From: Chryseobacterium scophthalmum
Lineage (GTDB): Bacteria; Bacteroidota; Bacteroidia; Flavobacteriales; Weeksellaceae
NCBI RefSeq assembly: GCF_900143185.1
Contig: NZ_FSRQ01000001.1
Span: 1,984,001-2,048,000 of the forward strand
Length of the DNA: 64,000 bases
Reading direction: 5' to 3'
In this document: positions 15,181 through 24,262 of the stretch, piece by piece
Numbering within the stretch: position 1 is the first letter of the stretch
Layout: every line of letters begins with the position of its first letter
Translations under genes and position numbers: made by a program
Notes under the pieces: generated by a model
The model's input: the letters and a program-made list of their open reading frames with translations, nothing else
What the model was told of the DNA's origin: nothing
Databases searched by the model: none

Positions 15181-17685
15181 TTATTGATTTACTTTATCAC
15201 GTCGCTGCATTGCGATGTGCTTGATGGCGAGTTCTACATTGTCATCCAATTCAGAAGCGAGTTGCATCACTTCTAATTTTTCGGTTTCTTCGGTGGTGTA
15301 AGCGAGATACTCCTCTAGGCTAACTTCGGTGGCATAAACTGCCGAGTGCGTACCACCTAATCCTATCCAAACCTCTTTGTACAGACGGCTGATGTCATTG
15401 TTCATATTGATAGAAAGTACTTGCCCTTTCTCTTTATCCGTCAGTCCCAACATTGCCTGTATATCATCGAACTTGTTCATATACTTGCGTTGGTCTAAAA
15501 GGATTTTACAGTCTGAATTATTGATGATACTTTCTTTCACGATAGGCGATTGAATGATGTCATCAACTTCCTGCGTAACGACGATGGCTTCTCCGAAGAA
15601 TTTACGGACGGTTTTAAACAAATACTTGATGTATTCTGCCATTCCTTCTTTGGCAATCGCTTTCCACGCTTCTTCAATCAGTATGAGTTTTCGAATACCT
15701 TTAAGTCTTCTCATTTTATTAATGAAAACTTCCATAATAATGATGGTTACCACGGGAAAGAGGATTTTATGGTCTTTAATCGCATCAATTTCAAACACGA
15801 TAAAACGTTTTGTAAGAAGGTCTAACTGTTTGTCAGAATTGAGCAAATAATCATATTCGCCACCTTTGTAATAAGGTTCCAACACGTTGAGAAAATTGGC
15901 AATATCAAAGTCTTTTTCCCTGACTTCTTTTCTTTCTAATACCTTGCGGTAATCGCCTTTTACATATTCGTAAAAACCGTTGAAAGACGGGAAATCATCA
16001 GTGGTTTTTATCCGTTCGATATATCCGCTTACGGCATTAGAAAGGGCAACTTCTTCCGAACGAGTTGGTGGTTCATCATCACGTTTCCAAAGGGTCAGTA
16101 TCAAAGTCTTGATACTTTCACGCTTCTCAATGTCAAAAACGCCATCATCTGTGTAGAAAGGATTAAATGCAATCGGATTATCTTCGGTATAAGTGAAATA
16201 AACGCCGTCTTCGCCTTTGGTTTTACCTTTGATAAGTTCGCATAAACCTTGATAAGAATTACCCGTATCCACCAGCAAAACGTGAGCGCCTTGCTCGTAA
16301 TACTGCCGTACCATATGGTTTGTAAAGAAGGATTTTCCGCTTCCCGAAGGACCGAGGATAAACTTGTTACGGTTGGTAATAATTCCACGTTTCATAGGTA
16401 AATCCGAAATATCCAAATGAATAGGTTTGCCGGTCAATCGGTCAGCCATTTTTATCCCGAATGGCGAAGGCGAATTGTGGTAATTGGTTTCTTCCGTAAA
16501 AAAGCACAATGCTGGTTCAATGAAGGTGTAAAAACTTTCCTCACTCGGAAAATCGGCAGCGTTGCCCGGCATTCCTGCCCAATACAAAGTAGCTACATCA
16601 GTAGTGTTATGGCGTGGTTTACATTCCATCAATGCCAAGGCACTTCCGCAATCATTTTTCAACTGCTTTAGTTCAGCTGGGTCATCTGACCACGCCATAA
16701 TATTGAAATGCGCACGAATAGAAGCCAGCCCGAAACTGTGAGCCTCGTTCAGATATTTTTCTATCCATTCTTTGTTAATTTGATTGGCACGGCTGTACCT
16801 TGCCAAAGAGTGCATATTCCTTGCAGATTTCTCAAACTTTTGCAGGTTGTCTTCACTGTTATCCAAAAACAAATATTGGTTGTAGATATGATTGCAGCTG
16901 AGCATCAAACCTACTGGGGCAGCAAAAGACAGTCGGCAATCACTTCGGTCGGTAGATAATTTTTCGTAACGGGTATCAATTGAAACTGCTCCTGGCAAAT
17001 CATCGGTGTCCGACAAAGTATGAAGGCTTAATCTTTTATTACCGATACGAACCTCTTCGGAACCGAGAGCGATGTCCTGCATTGGCGTACCTACTTCTCT
17101 TGAAAGTGTTAGATACTGTTCTAACAAGCCTTGCTTTTCATCTGTTCCGATGATGTCATCTTCAGTTAGGCGTTGCAGGCTTACAAATCCGCTATCGTTT
17201 ACAATCCTCTCAAACTGTGAAACTGCTTCCATAAATCGGTGTATCGCTTCTTTATCCCTAATTTCTTTCGGGATAAGAGAACCTTTGCAAAGCGAGCTGA
17301 AGTTGCTTTGCATACGCATTCTTTCCTTGCTCGTTTTGGTAAGGAACAAATAGCAATAGTGATTTAAAAAAGGTCTTTCGTTGAAATGCCGTTGATAGGA
17401 TTTTGCCAAAAAACTTTGGTTTTCTTCTGTCAAATCTGGCGCATAATTTTCCTTGATATACCAATCCTGTTTGTGAACCACCGTGAAATCTGGTAAGGTT
17501 TTAATCGCCTTGTGCCAAGCGGAATGAATGGCTTCGTATTCTGCCGCTGCTACCGTGAAGAGTTCCGGCAATCGCACTTCAAAACAGGCAGTAATGTCTG
17601 CATCTTTTGAAAGGATGCAGTTGTTTTCTACTGCTAACAAAGGAAATTTGTTTTCCAATGTGGTTGTTTTTGCTACATTTCTCAT
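15181..17685 (-). CDS. traG: Conjugation ATPase TraG (VirB4-like)
   Basis: Protein of 834 aa, the motor ATPase of the mating channel. Walker A is LGPSGSGKSFFTNH at about residue 443 and Walker B is LILIEEAWKAIAKEG at about residue 665. A VirB4-type N-terminal domain covers about residues 1-400. The gene overlaps traF by 4 bp (ATGA type), showing tight coupling. The length is usual for the family and nothing is missing. Confidence 0.93.
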   Translation of the reverse strand: MRNVAKTTTLENKFPLLAVENNCILSKDADITACFEVRLPELFTVAAAEYEAIHSAWHKAIKTLPDFTVVHKQDWYIKENYAPDLTEENQSFLAKSYQRHFNERPFLNHYCYLFLTKTSKERMRMQSNFSSLCKGSLIPKEIRDKEAIHRFMEAVSQFERIVNDSGFVSLQRLTEDDIIGTDEKQGLLEQYLTLSREVGTPMQDIALGSEEVRIGNKRLSLHTLSDTDDLPGAVSIDTRYEKLSTDRSDCRLSFAAPVGLMLSCNHIYNQYLFLDNSEDNLQKFEKSARNMHSLARYSRANQINKEWIEKYLNEAHSFGLASIRAHFNIMAWSDDPAELKQLKNDCGSALALMECKPRHNTTDVATLYWAGMPGNAADFPSEESFYTFIEPALCFFTEETNYHNSPSPFGIKMADRLTGKPIHLDISDLPMKRGIITNRNKFILGPSGSGKSFFTNHMVRQYYEQGAHVLLVDTGNSYQGLCELIKGKTKGEDGVYFTYTEDNPIAFNPFYTDDGVFDIEKRESIKTLILTLWKRDDEPPTRSEEVALSNAVSGYIERIKTTDDFPSFNGFYEYVKGDYRKVLERKEVREKDFDIANFLNVLEPYYKGGEYDYLLNSDKQLDLLTKRFIVFEIDAIKDHKILFPVVTIIIMEVFINKMRRLKGIRKLILIEEAWKAIAKEGMAEYIKYLFKTVRKFFGEAIVVTQEVDDIIQSPIVKESIINNSDCKILLDQRKYMNKFDDIQAMLGLTDKEKGQVLSINMNNDISRLYKEVWIGLGGTHSAVYATEVSLEEYLAYTTEETEKLEVMQLASELDDNVELAIKHIAMQRRDKVNQ

Positions 17686-18011
17686 ACGATATTTTGTTTA
17701 GGATTGAATTTCAGATAGCGGTGCACGAGCTTGCGGCAGATGATGTATTTGGGATGTCTTTTTTTTGCCCCGATTTTCATTAATCCGTGTTCGCCGTATT
17801 TTCTGTTGAGCGAAAAGGTTTGCCACACTATCAGCGAAGAACCGCCCGCACCAAGAAACAGACAGAAGTAAGAGTTTACACCTGCCATATACAGTATCAT
17901 TACGAGAATAAGCGTACCCAGTAATCCGCCTGCGAAAATGAACAGATACTGTGCTTTCAGCCCTTTAAATTCCACCGTTCTTCCGATGCCTTTGTTGATA
18001 TTGTAATTCAT
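17682..18011 (-). CDS. traF: Conjugative transposon protein TraF (DUF4133)
   Basis: Protein of 109 aa starting MNYNINKGIGRTVEFKGLK, the family start; an upstream Met 75 bp earlier runs into traE and was not used. Two membrane helices lie at about residues 20-40 and 45-62, and the tail is basic. It is the VirB3-like partner of TraG, with which it overlaps by 4 bp. Confidence 0.88.
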   Translation of the reverse strand: MNYNINKGIGRTVEFKGLKAQYLFIFAGGLLGTLILVMILYMAGVNSYFCLFLGAGGSSLIVWQTFSLNRKYGEHGLMKIGAKKRHPKYIICRKLVHRYLKFNPKQNIV

Positions 18012-18022
18012 AAGGCTTGGGA

Positions 18023-18328
18023 TTATAGGAAGAATGAACGCAGGATAGTAGCCGCCACAATCAAGAAGATACACGCACCAAACCACGAAGCTGCCGTTTT
18101 GCTTGTGTCGGGGTCGCCCGAACTAAACTTGTTGTACACTTTAACGCCGCCTATTAACCCTACGACTGCACCGATAGCGTAAATCAATTGAGTTGCGGGG
18201 TCGAAATAAGAAGTTACCATTTGCGTAGCCTCGTTGATGCCGCCCACACCGTTTCCCTGTGCGAACGCACCAATTCCTGACAGCATAGCCACGGCTGCCA
18301 GCAAAACTTTTTTTCTTTGTTTTTCCAT
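18023..18328 (-). CDS. traE: Conjugative transposon protein TraE (DUF4134)
   Basis: Protein of 101 aa with a cleavable N-terminus (AAVAMLSGIGAFAQ) and two hydrophobic segments flanking a short loop (QLIYAIGAVVGLIGGVKVY and WFGACIFLIVAATIL). This is the pilin-like VirB2 design. It is the first gene of the traE-Q operon and has operator F and a -7 box upstream. Confidence 0.88.
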   Translation of the reverse strand: MEKQRKKVLLAAVAMLSGIGAFAQGNGVGGINEATQMVTSYFDPATQLIYAIGAVVGLIGGVKVYNKFSSGDPDTSKTAASWFGACIFLIVAATILRSFFL

Positions 18329-18382
18329 AATTGAAACACATTAATTTGTTACTGTTTTCCCGCACCTTGCGGACTTTCGGGA

Positions 18383-18390
18383 CAAAGGTG
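18383..18390 (-). promoter_or_regulatory. -7 box of the traE-Q promoter
   Basis: CACCTTTG on the minus strand is one base from TAnnTTTG. No clear TTG lies at the -33 position, which fits a promoter needing an activator. It sits 28 bp from operator F, the same spacing as in the DUF3945-topB promoter. Confidence 0.5.
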
Positions 18391-18417
18391 TTTCAGAAAT
18401 TAAAGCGTTGTAAGAAA

Positions 18418-18452
18418 GTGGCAATGAGAGGAATTGTTTGGCGGTGGGTGGC
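18418..18452 (-). promoter_or_regulatory. Phased GGC-box operator F (traE-Q)
   Basis: Copy F of the ICE motif at 18418-18442. Boxes GGC, GGA, GGC and GGC start at 18420, 18430, 18440 and 18450, all on the same helical face. It is the most diverged copy but keeps TTTGGC. It also lies 78 bp before the divergent Gabija-like gene. Confidence 0.55.
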
Positions 18453-18519
18453 ATCCAAAACGTAGAAAAGTATTATATTAGTTGTTTTGAAAATCTTAAT
18501 TTAAAAACGCAAATTTTAA

Positions 18520-20661
18520 ATGTACATATCTAAAGTCAGCCTTGTCAATTATAGAAATTTTGTTAATGCATATTTCAATTTCAATAAAGGAATAAACACC
18601 GTTATAGGTGAAAATGGTTCAGGAAAAACCAACGTTTTTAAAGCAATCAGATTGCTTTTGGAAGATGCTTCTCTTCAGTTTGCCTATAAACTAACTGAGG
18701 GTGATTTTAATAGAACTTTAGACAAAGGAAGATGGAAAGGTCATTGGATTATAATCAGCATAGAATTTGATGAACTGAATGATGAAGAAGCCATTCAATC
18801 ATTATTCATACACGGAACCGGTATTGCCGAAGCGGACTATGTAGAAAAAGCTACTTACAATCTTTTTTTTCGCCCAAAAGCAGACATCAGACAAAAACTT
18901 TCTGAGTTAGCGGAAGGCGACAAAGCAGGATTACAAGCTATCCTTGATGATATTAACATTTTAGATAACTATGAAACGTTTTTTACAGGGAAAAGTACAG
19001 CGGATTTTAACGACCCTGATGTGTATAAAGAACTTGTAGGTGATTTTGAAAATGTCATTTTTCCTTCTGCTATTGATGCGTCAAAATTTGGTTCCAAAAT
19101 TCCTCATCAGCTATCTGTTGCAAAAGAAGTTTCATTTACTTTTATACAGGCACTAAGAGATGTTGTAAGTGATTTCCATAATAACAGAACCAATCCGTTA
19201 CTCACCCTTTTAAAAAATAAAAGTGGCGAAATAAAAGATGCTGATTACCAGCCTATCAGCGATTTAGTAAAAGAATTGAATGAAAGCATTGAAGCACTTC
19301 CAGATGTACAGACTATCCGTGATGATATTAAAACAACAATTCAAGATGCTGTTGGGCTTACCTATTCTCCCTCATCATTATCTATAAAATCTAGTGTTCC
19401 TGATGAAGCGGAAAAACTGCTCCAATCCTTGAAATTATTTATTGGAGAACCAGGAGAAGAATATGAAGGCGGTATCCACGAGTTAAGCTTGGGAGGTGCT
19501 AATCTTATTTTCCTGACCTTAAAACTTTTGGAATTTAAATATCGAAAATCAAAAGATACATTCGCAAATTTCTTAATTATAGAGGAGCCAGAGGCTCATA
19601 TTCATAATCACATTCAAAAAACATTATTCGACAAATTAGATTATGGTGATACTCAAATCATATATTCAACCCATTCTACGCAAATATCTGAAGTCAGTAA
19701 TGTAGAAAACATAAACATCTTAGCTAAAAAACTAAATTATGCAGAGGTTTATCAGCCTTCTACAGACTTGGGGGCAGAAAACATCAATCAGGTACAACGT
19801 TACTTGGATGCGGTAAGAACCAACTTGCTCTTTGCTAAAGGTGTGATTTTGGTAGAAGGCGATGCCGAAGAAATTCTAATCCCAATTATAGTAAAGAAAG
19901 TTTTGGGGATAAGCTTGGACGAGTTGGGAATAAGTTTGATAAACATTAGAAGCACTGGGTTTGAAAATGTTGCGCAACTTTTCCATAATGACAGGATACA
20001 ACGTAAATGTGCTATCCTCACAGATTTAGATGATGCTATCTGCGATACTACTGAAAATGCTGGCGACAGTGATGCTTTGAAAAAGTATAAGAAAAAAGTA
20101 GCCGGTTCTAAGCAAAAAGGGCTGGAAAGAAAAACAAAATTAGATGCATTTGAAGCAGGTAATACGTGGGTCAAAGCATTTTATGCGAAGCACACTTTTG
20201 AAGTAGATTTTATTTCAGAAGGAAACGCTTGGGAAGTGGAGAGGATTATTAAAAAAGTCTATATTGACCCAGCAACACGTACGCAAGCAAAAACGGATAT
20301 CGAAAGTGCCGATGTGGCTATTTATGGTAAGCGGGTGCTTACAATGGCAAAACAGGAAGGAAAAGGTTGGTTTGCAATTATGCTAGGCAAACATATTTCT
20401 TATAAAACTGAAATCCCAGCTTACATTCTTGATGCTATCCTTTTTGCAAAAGAAACCTATTCTTCAAACATAGTTGCAGACATTATCCAATATAGAATGA
20501 ATAAACATTTTGAAGCTGATAATGCCCTCGATTTTACAAGTTGTAAAGCGGAACTTTTGAAATATAGAAATGGAACAAATAAATTGGAAGACTTAGCTTT
20601 TGACTTTGACCTTGTACTGCCAGACGACCAAATTTTAATACTAATAGATAAACTGAAGTAG
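18520..20661 (+). CDS. gajA: OLD-family ATPase/TOPRIM nuclease, GajA-like
   Basis: Protein of 713 aa. The N-terminal ABC-type ATPase has Walker A GENGSGKT (30-37), a signature-like LSLGGANL (about 322), Walker B FLIIEEPEAH (about 351) and an H-loop STHS. The C-terminal TOPRIM domain has VILVEGDAEE (about 443) and TDLDDA (about 501). With the helicase gene 2 bp downstream this is a class 2 OLD pair, the layout of the anti-phage system Gabija, where GajA cuts DNA and is held in check by nucleotides. It is longer than the usual ~580-aa GajA, mainly after the TOPRIM core. It is cargo with a divergent promoter region. Confidence 0.82.
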   Translation: MYISKVSLVNYRNFVNAYFNFNKGINTVIGENGSGKTNVFKAIRLLLEDASLQFAYKLTEGDFNRTLDKGRWKGHWIIISIEFDELNDEEAIQSLFIHGTGIAEADYVEKATYNLFFRPKADIRQKLSELAEGDKAGLQAILDDINILDNYETFFTGKSTADFNDPDVYKELVGDFENVIFPSAIDASKFGSKIPHQLSVAKEVSFTFIQALRDVVSDFHNNRTNPLLTLLKNKSGEIKDADYQPISDLVKELNESIEALPDVQTIRDDIKTTIQDAVGLTYSPSSLSIKSSVPDEAEKLLQSLKLFIGEPGEEYEGGIHELSLGGANLIFLTLKLLEFKYRKSKDTFANFLIIEEPEAHIHNHIQKTLFDKLDYGDTQIIYSTHSTQISEVSNVENINILAKKLNYAEVYQPSTDLGAENINQVQRYLDAVRTNLLFAKGVILVEGDAEEILIPIIVKKVLGISLDELGISLINIRSTGFENVAQLFHNDRIQRKCAILTDLDDAICDTTENAGDSDALKKYKKKVAGSKQKGLERKTKLDAFEAGNTWVKAFYAKHTFEVDFISEGNAWEVERIIKKVYIDPATRTQAKTDIESADVAIYGKRVLTMAKQEGKGWFAIMLGKHISYKTEIPAYILDAILFAKETYSSNIVADIIQYRMNKHFEADNALDFTSCKAELLKYRNGTNKLEDLAFDFDLVLPDDQILILIDKLK

Positions 20662-20663
20662 TT

Positions 20664-22484
20664 ATGTTTATTTGGGAAAAAGACAGTATCAATAAAGAAC
20701 AGGAAGATGCAATTCTTGAAGATAATAGCGTACTTCTTATTGCTTGTCCCGGAAGCGGTAAAACGAGAACCCTTACATTCAAAATTGCTTATGAGTTAAG
20801 CAGGTTGAAATCAGACAAGGAATTCGTTATAGCCATAACCTACACTAATAGAGCTTCCGATGAGATAAAGGAGCGGGTTGAGTTATTAGGTGTCGATACG
20901 TCACAATTATGGATTGGCACTATCCATTCTTTTTGTATGGAATGGATTTTAAAGCCATATCATTTGTATTCTGAACGATTGAAGAACGGCTTTAAGGTTA
21001 TCAATTCTTTTGACAGCGAAAAGATATTGACCGAATTATGCAAACCCTATAAAGAAGAAAAAATAACCTATTATGATTGTGGCATCCTTGCCAAAACTGA
21101 TAATTTCTATTTGACCTGTTTAGACACAAAAAAACATAATTCGTTACAAAAAATTCTTGGGGAATATTTTGCAATCCTTGAAAAAAACCGACAGATTGAT
21201 TTTGAACAAATTTTGTTTTACGCTTATGAAATACTCAAATCAAAACCAGTTGTAGCAAATATTCTATCCAAATTATTCCCTTTTATTTTAATTGATGAGT
21301 ATCAGGATACTAAGGAAATACAGTATCACATCATATCCAAAATATTAAGCGTTAACAAAGGCAATTCAAAAACACTTATTGTTGGCGACCCAAACCAATC
21401 TATTTACGACTCGCTGGGAGGTTACCCAATGCCTAAAGATGAATTAGAAAAATTATTAGGATTTGAATTGACCCCATTAAGCTTAGATAAAAACTATAGG
21501 TCATCGTCGGCTATTATCAACTATTTTGATTATTATAAAACTTTCGACACTCCAATTGTTGCATTTGGTAATGGAAAAGATTATCCAAGTATAATTACAT
21601 TTAATTCAGTTGTCTCAGTTGATGATTTAATTGAAGAATTAGCTCAGTTAATTTTGTACAATGTAGAAACAGCCGGAATTAGCCCAAACGAAATATGCAT
21701 CACTGCTCCACAATGGGTACATATCGCAAGCATTACAAGAAAACTTATCATCAGACTTCCTGATTTCAGTTTTGACGGACCAGGAATGGCTCCTTTTTCT
21801 CGGGATATTGATAATTTTTGGTTCAAGGTTTCAAGAGTTGCATTGACGGAACCATCTCCTTTTATGTATGTAAGAAGGCTAAGGTGGAGTAAAGAAATAT
21901 TAAATGAACTGGATAGTGCAGGTGTTGATGTTTCAAATGTAAGTAGTAAAGAATTTTTAAGAATTTGTAATTCTTTTGAGATAAACGAGACAGATGGTTT
22001 AACTTATTTAAAAAGTTTCTTTAATCAGATTTGTGAAAAGTTAAAAATTGTACTGCCCAATTTTCCCTTGTTAGATGAACATTTCAATTCATTTTTTGCA
22101 AGTTCTGAAAGTAGAATTCAGAGATTGATTGATGAAGGAAATCCATATATTGGGGATATTGAAAATTTCAGAAAAGTATTCAGACAGCGAGATGGAATTA
22201 CTGTTTCCACAATACACGGAACTAAAGGTGAAGAATACGATGCAGTTATTGGCTTTGGCTTATTGGACGGTTATGTTCCTCATTTTAATGATAATAATGG
22301 TATTGAAAATTCAAAGAAACTCTTGTATGTATTAGCTTCGAGAGCAAGAAAAAATTTACATCTTATTTCTGAAAAATATAGAAATGTTCATAAGTTTTAT
22401 GCGCCAGATGGAAAGCCCCCAACCTCACATTTGCTTGAATATACTTATGATTATTCTTTCCAAAAATTTGAAGGGATGGATTGA
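20664..22484 (+). CDS. gajB: UvrD/Rep-like helicase, GajB-like
   Basis: Superfamily 1 helicase of 606 aa. Motif I is ACPGSGKT (about 27-34), motif II LIDEYQDT (about 211), motif III VGDPNQSIYDSLGG (about 242), motif IV LDKNYRSSSA, motif V STIHGTKGEEYDAV (about 517) and motif VI LLYVLASRARKNL. It starts 2 bp after the OLD-type gene, so the two are surely co-expressed. In Gabija the helicase partner binds GajA and is needed for defence. It is longer than the usual ~500-aa GajB. Confidence 0.82.
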   Translation: MFIWEKDSINKEQEDAILEDNSVLLIACPGSGKTRTLTFKIAYELSRLKSDKEFVIAITYTNRASDEIKERVELLGVDTSQLWIGTIHSFCMEWILKPYHLYSERLKNGFKVINSFDSEKILTELCKPYKEEKITYYDCGILAKTDNFYLTCLDTKKHNSLQKILGEYFAILEKNRQIDFEQILFYAYEILKSKPVVANILSKLFPFILIDEYQDTKEIQYHIISKILSVNKGNSKTLIVGDPNQSIYDSLGGYPMPKDELEKLLGFELTPLSLDKNYRSSSAIINYFDYYKTFDTPIVAFGNGKDYPSIITFNSVVSVDDLIEELAQLILYNVETAGISPNEICITAPQWVHIASITRKLIIRLPDFSFDGPGMAPFSRDIDNFWFKVSRVALTEPSPFMYVRRLRWSKEILNELDSAGVDVSNVSSKEFLRICNSFEINETDGLTYLKSFFNQICEKLKIVLPNFPLLDEHFNSFFASSESRIQRLIDEGNPYIGDIENFRKVFRQRDGITVSTIHGTKGEEYDAVIGFGLLDGYVPHFNDNNGIENSKKLLYVLASRARKNLHLISEKYRNVHKFYAPDGKPPTSHLLEYTYDYSFQKFEGMD

Positions 22485-22506
22485 GCCATTAAAAAAATAA
22501 ATTACG

Positions 22507-23160
22507 ATGCCATTAAAAATAAATGTACCCTACAGCGATAAAGACAGTGCCAAATCAAAAGGCGCTTTTTGGGATGTAGAACAAAAAACTTGGTTTGTTC
22601 CTGACCATAAGGATATTAATGATTTCCAGCACTGGATAGACAAATCAAAAGTATCGGTTATTATAAAATCGCCCGTATCAATTGCTTTAAATAGTAGTGA
22701 TTGCTATAAATGTGCAAACAAAACTGCTGTCATTTCCTTAGCTTCAAATAATTTTTATTATTTGAATACCGACGAAAATGAGGATGAAAAATGGTTTCGA
22801 GCCGATGGATTGTCTTTTTTTAGTATGCCAGTATTCATCGAAAATGAAATTGCAGGTAAAATCAAAAGATTATTTCCAAATTATAAAATTGCATATTCTA
22901 AAACAGCGGAAAGTAGTTATTGGGCTAATCATTGTGAACATTGTGGAGCCTTGCAAGGCGATTTTTTTCTACATTCAGAACCGGGCGGCGCTTTCTTTCC
23001 TTTAGAAATAGAAGAATATGAACAATTAACTTTCATTACTGTTCCGTCAAAATTTGATGTAGAAATAGATGCTGATTATTCTTGGTTAAGCAATGCTGAT
23101 GTCATTCCTAAATATGCCAAATCAGTATCCTACGAAGAATTTTTAGAGCAGCAAAAATAA
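22507..23160 (+). CDS. DUF5710 protein with zinc-ribbon-like cysteines
   Basis: Protein of 217 aa. The N-terminal DUF5710 module (KINVPYSDKDSAKSKGAFWDVE, read in parts; residues about 3-50) resembles a small DNA-processing accessory domain found in TraC/primase-type mobile proteins. Two CxxC pairs, CYKC (about 59) and CEHC (about 139), could form a zinc site. It starts 22 bp after the helicase stop and has no terminator before it, so it probably belongs to the Gabija-like operon. It is not part of canonical two-gene Gabija; its role is unknown. Confidence 0.65.
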   Translation: MPLKINVPYSDKDSAKSKGAFWDVEQKTWFVPDHKDINDFQHWIDKSKVSVIIKSPVSIALNSSDCYKCANKTAVISLASNNFYYLNTDENEDEKWFRADGLSFFSMPVFIENEIAGKIKRLFPNYKIAYSKTAESSYWANHCEHCGALQGDFFLHSEPGGAFFPLEIEEYEQLTFITVPSKFDVEIDADYSWLSNADVIPKYAKSVSYEEFLEQQK

Positions 23161-23163
23161 AAA

Positions 23164-23187
23164 GGGAGTTTGCTCACACAAATTCCC
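23164..23187 (-). terminator. Terminator of the traA-D operon
   Basis: GGGAGTTT (23164-23171) pairs with AAATTCCC (23180-23187), 8 bp with one G-T pair. On the minus strand it is followed by TTTTTATTTTT. It overlaps the stop of the traD-like gene and insulates it from the convergent Gabija-like cassette. Confidence 0.7.
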
Positions 23188-23809
23188 CAATATCAAAATC
23201 ACTCACATCACTTTTCCGCAAAGTGGAAGAACCGGCATCCGTCTCAGAAGTGAGAGTACTGTCCAAAAGCTCGGCAATTCTTCTGGAAGCACCATCTATT
23301 GAACTTTCCAGCAAACTAAATAATTCGGTTCCCTGTAATCTTTGAACTATATCTACCGCTGTTTCCTTTTGGGCTGGTTCCAATTCTTCTTTTTGGAGCA
23401 ACATCCCCACGGAGCTTAGTTCTTCAAAGGTAACCCCTTGGGCAAAACCGTCATCGCCATCGGATATTCCGTACCTGTTCCATTCCTCTTCCTCTTCATC
23501 CAAATCAGGTATATTTCTGAAAACTTCGTCCAGCTCTTCCTGCGGAATTTGAATACCTACGTTTTCATTTTCGTCGTATTCTATGTCTAAATTATCAGGA
23601 TTTATTTCGTCTTCCTCAATTTGGCGTTCATTGGCAGTGTTTGGCATCGAAAGGCTTCTTACTGGCTTAGGCAGACCCATAATATCAGGAAGATTTGGAT
23701 TGATTTTTTCTTGTGTCGGTTTTTGTTTCGACTTTTTATTGATGATGATTTTATCTTGTACAAGCAAGAAAATTACAATCAGCAAGCATATTACAATTAC
23801 TATTTCCAT
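23174..23809 (-). CDS. traD: TraD-like conjugal transfer protein
   Basis: Protein of 211 aa with one N-terminal membrane helix (VIVICLLIVIFLLVQDKIII), a basic stretch, and a long acidic, probably disordered region (EEEEEWNRYGISDGDDG). The C-terminal ~60 residues are helical. By position after the DUF3408 gene it is the traD-type gene of Bacteroidetes ICEs. The sequence alone gives little functional evidence. Confidence 0.6.
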   Translation of the reverse strand: MEIVIVICLLIVIFLLVQDKIIINKKSKQKPTQEKINPNLPDIMGLPKPVRSLSMPNTANERQIEEDEINPDNLDIEYDENENVGIQIPQEELDEVFRNIPDLDEEEEEWNRYGISDGDDGFAQGVTFEELSSVGMLLQKEELEPAQKETAVDIVQRLQGTELFSLLESSIDGASRRIAELLDSTLTSETDAGSSTLRKSDVSDFDIGEFV

Positions 23810-23820
23810 AATTAAATGTT

Positions 23821-24258
23821 TTAAAAAATGGGTTTATATTTCTCATTAAAATCGTCTATAATGGCTTTCTCAAATACTTCAAAATGATGCTCCAAAATAT
23901 TATCAAGGTAAGCATACAGCGGTATTTCATCTTTTCCTATAACCTGTATAATGCGGGATAATCGTGCGTGATATTCCTGCCGGATGTAGATGCTTTTATC
24001 TCCACGCTTTGTCATCGAATGCGTTTTCAAAAAATGGTCGCCATAACTTCCATCAAGAATTTTCTTTGTTCGGTTCTTTTCCTTTTGGGCAGGTTTATTT
24101 CTTGAAAATTCTTCTTGTTTTACAGCCTCATTTTCCATTTTTTCAATGGGTTCAGGAGGAAGCTGTATTCCGTCTTTTTTTACGCCATCCACCATCAAGT
24201 TCATCATCATTTCCTCGTTAATATCGGGCGTAGCTTTTCTTTTATTATCTTTCTCCAT
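23821..24258 (-). CDS. DUF3408 conjugal transfer protein (TraB/TraC type)
   Basis: Protein of 145 aa with a polar N-terminal half and a C-terminal domain starting THSMTKRGDKSIYIRQEYHARL, the DUF3408 pattern, which resembles a ribbon-helix-helix DNA-binding fold. It sits 4 bp after traA, a pairing like ParA with a small DNA-binding partner. It may position the element or relaxosome. Confidence 0.75.
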   Translation of the reverse strand: MEKDNKRKATPDINEEMMMNLMVDGVKKDGIQLPPEPIEKMENEAVKQEEFSRNKPAQKEKNRTKKILDGSYGDHFLKTHSMTKRGDKSIYIRQEYHARLSRIIQVIGKDEIPLYAYLDNILEHHFEVFEKAIIDDFNEKYKPIF

Positions 24259-24262
24259 AAGG

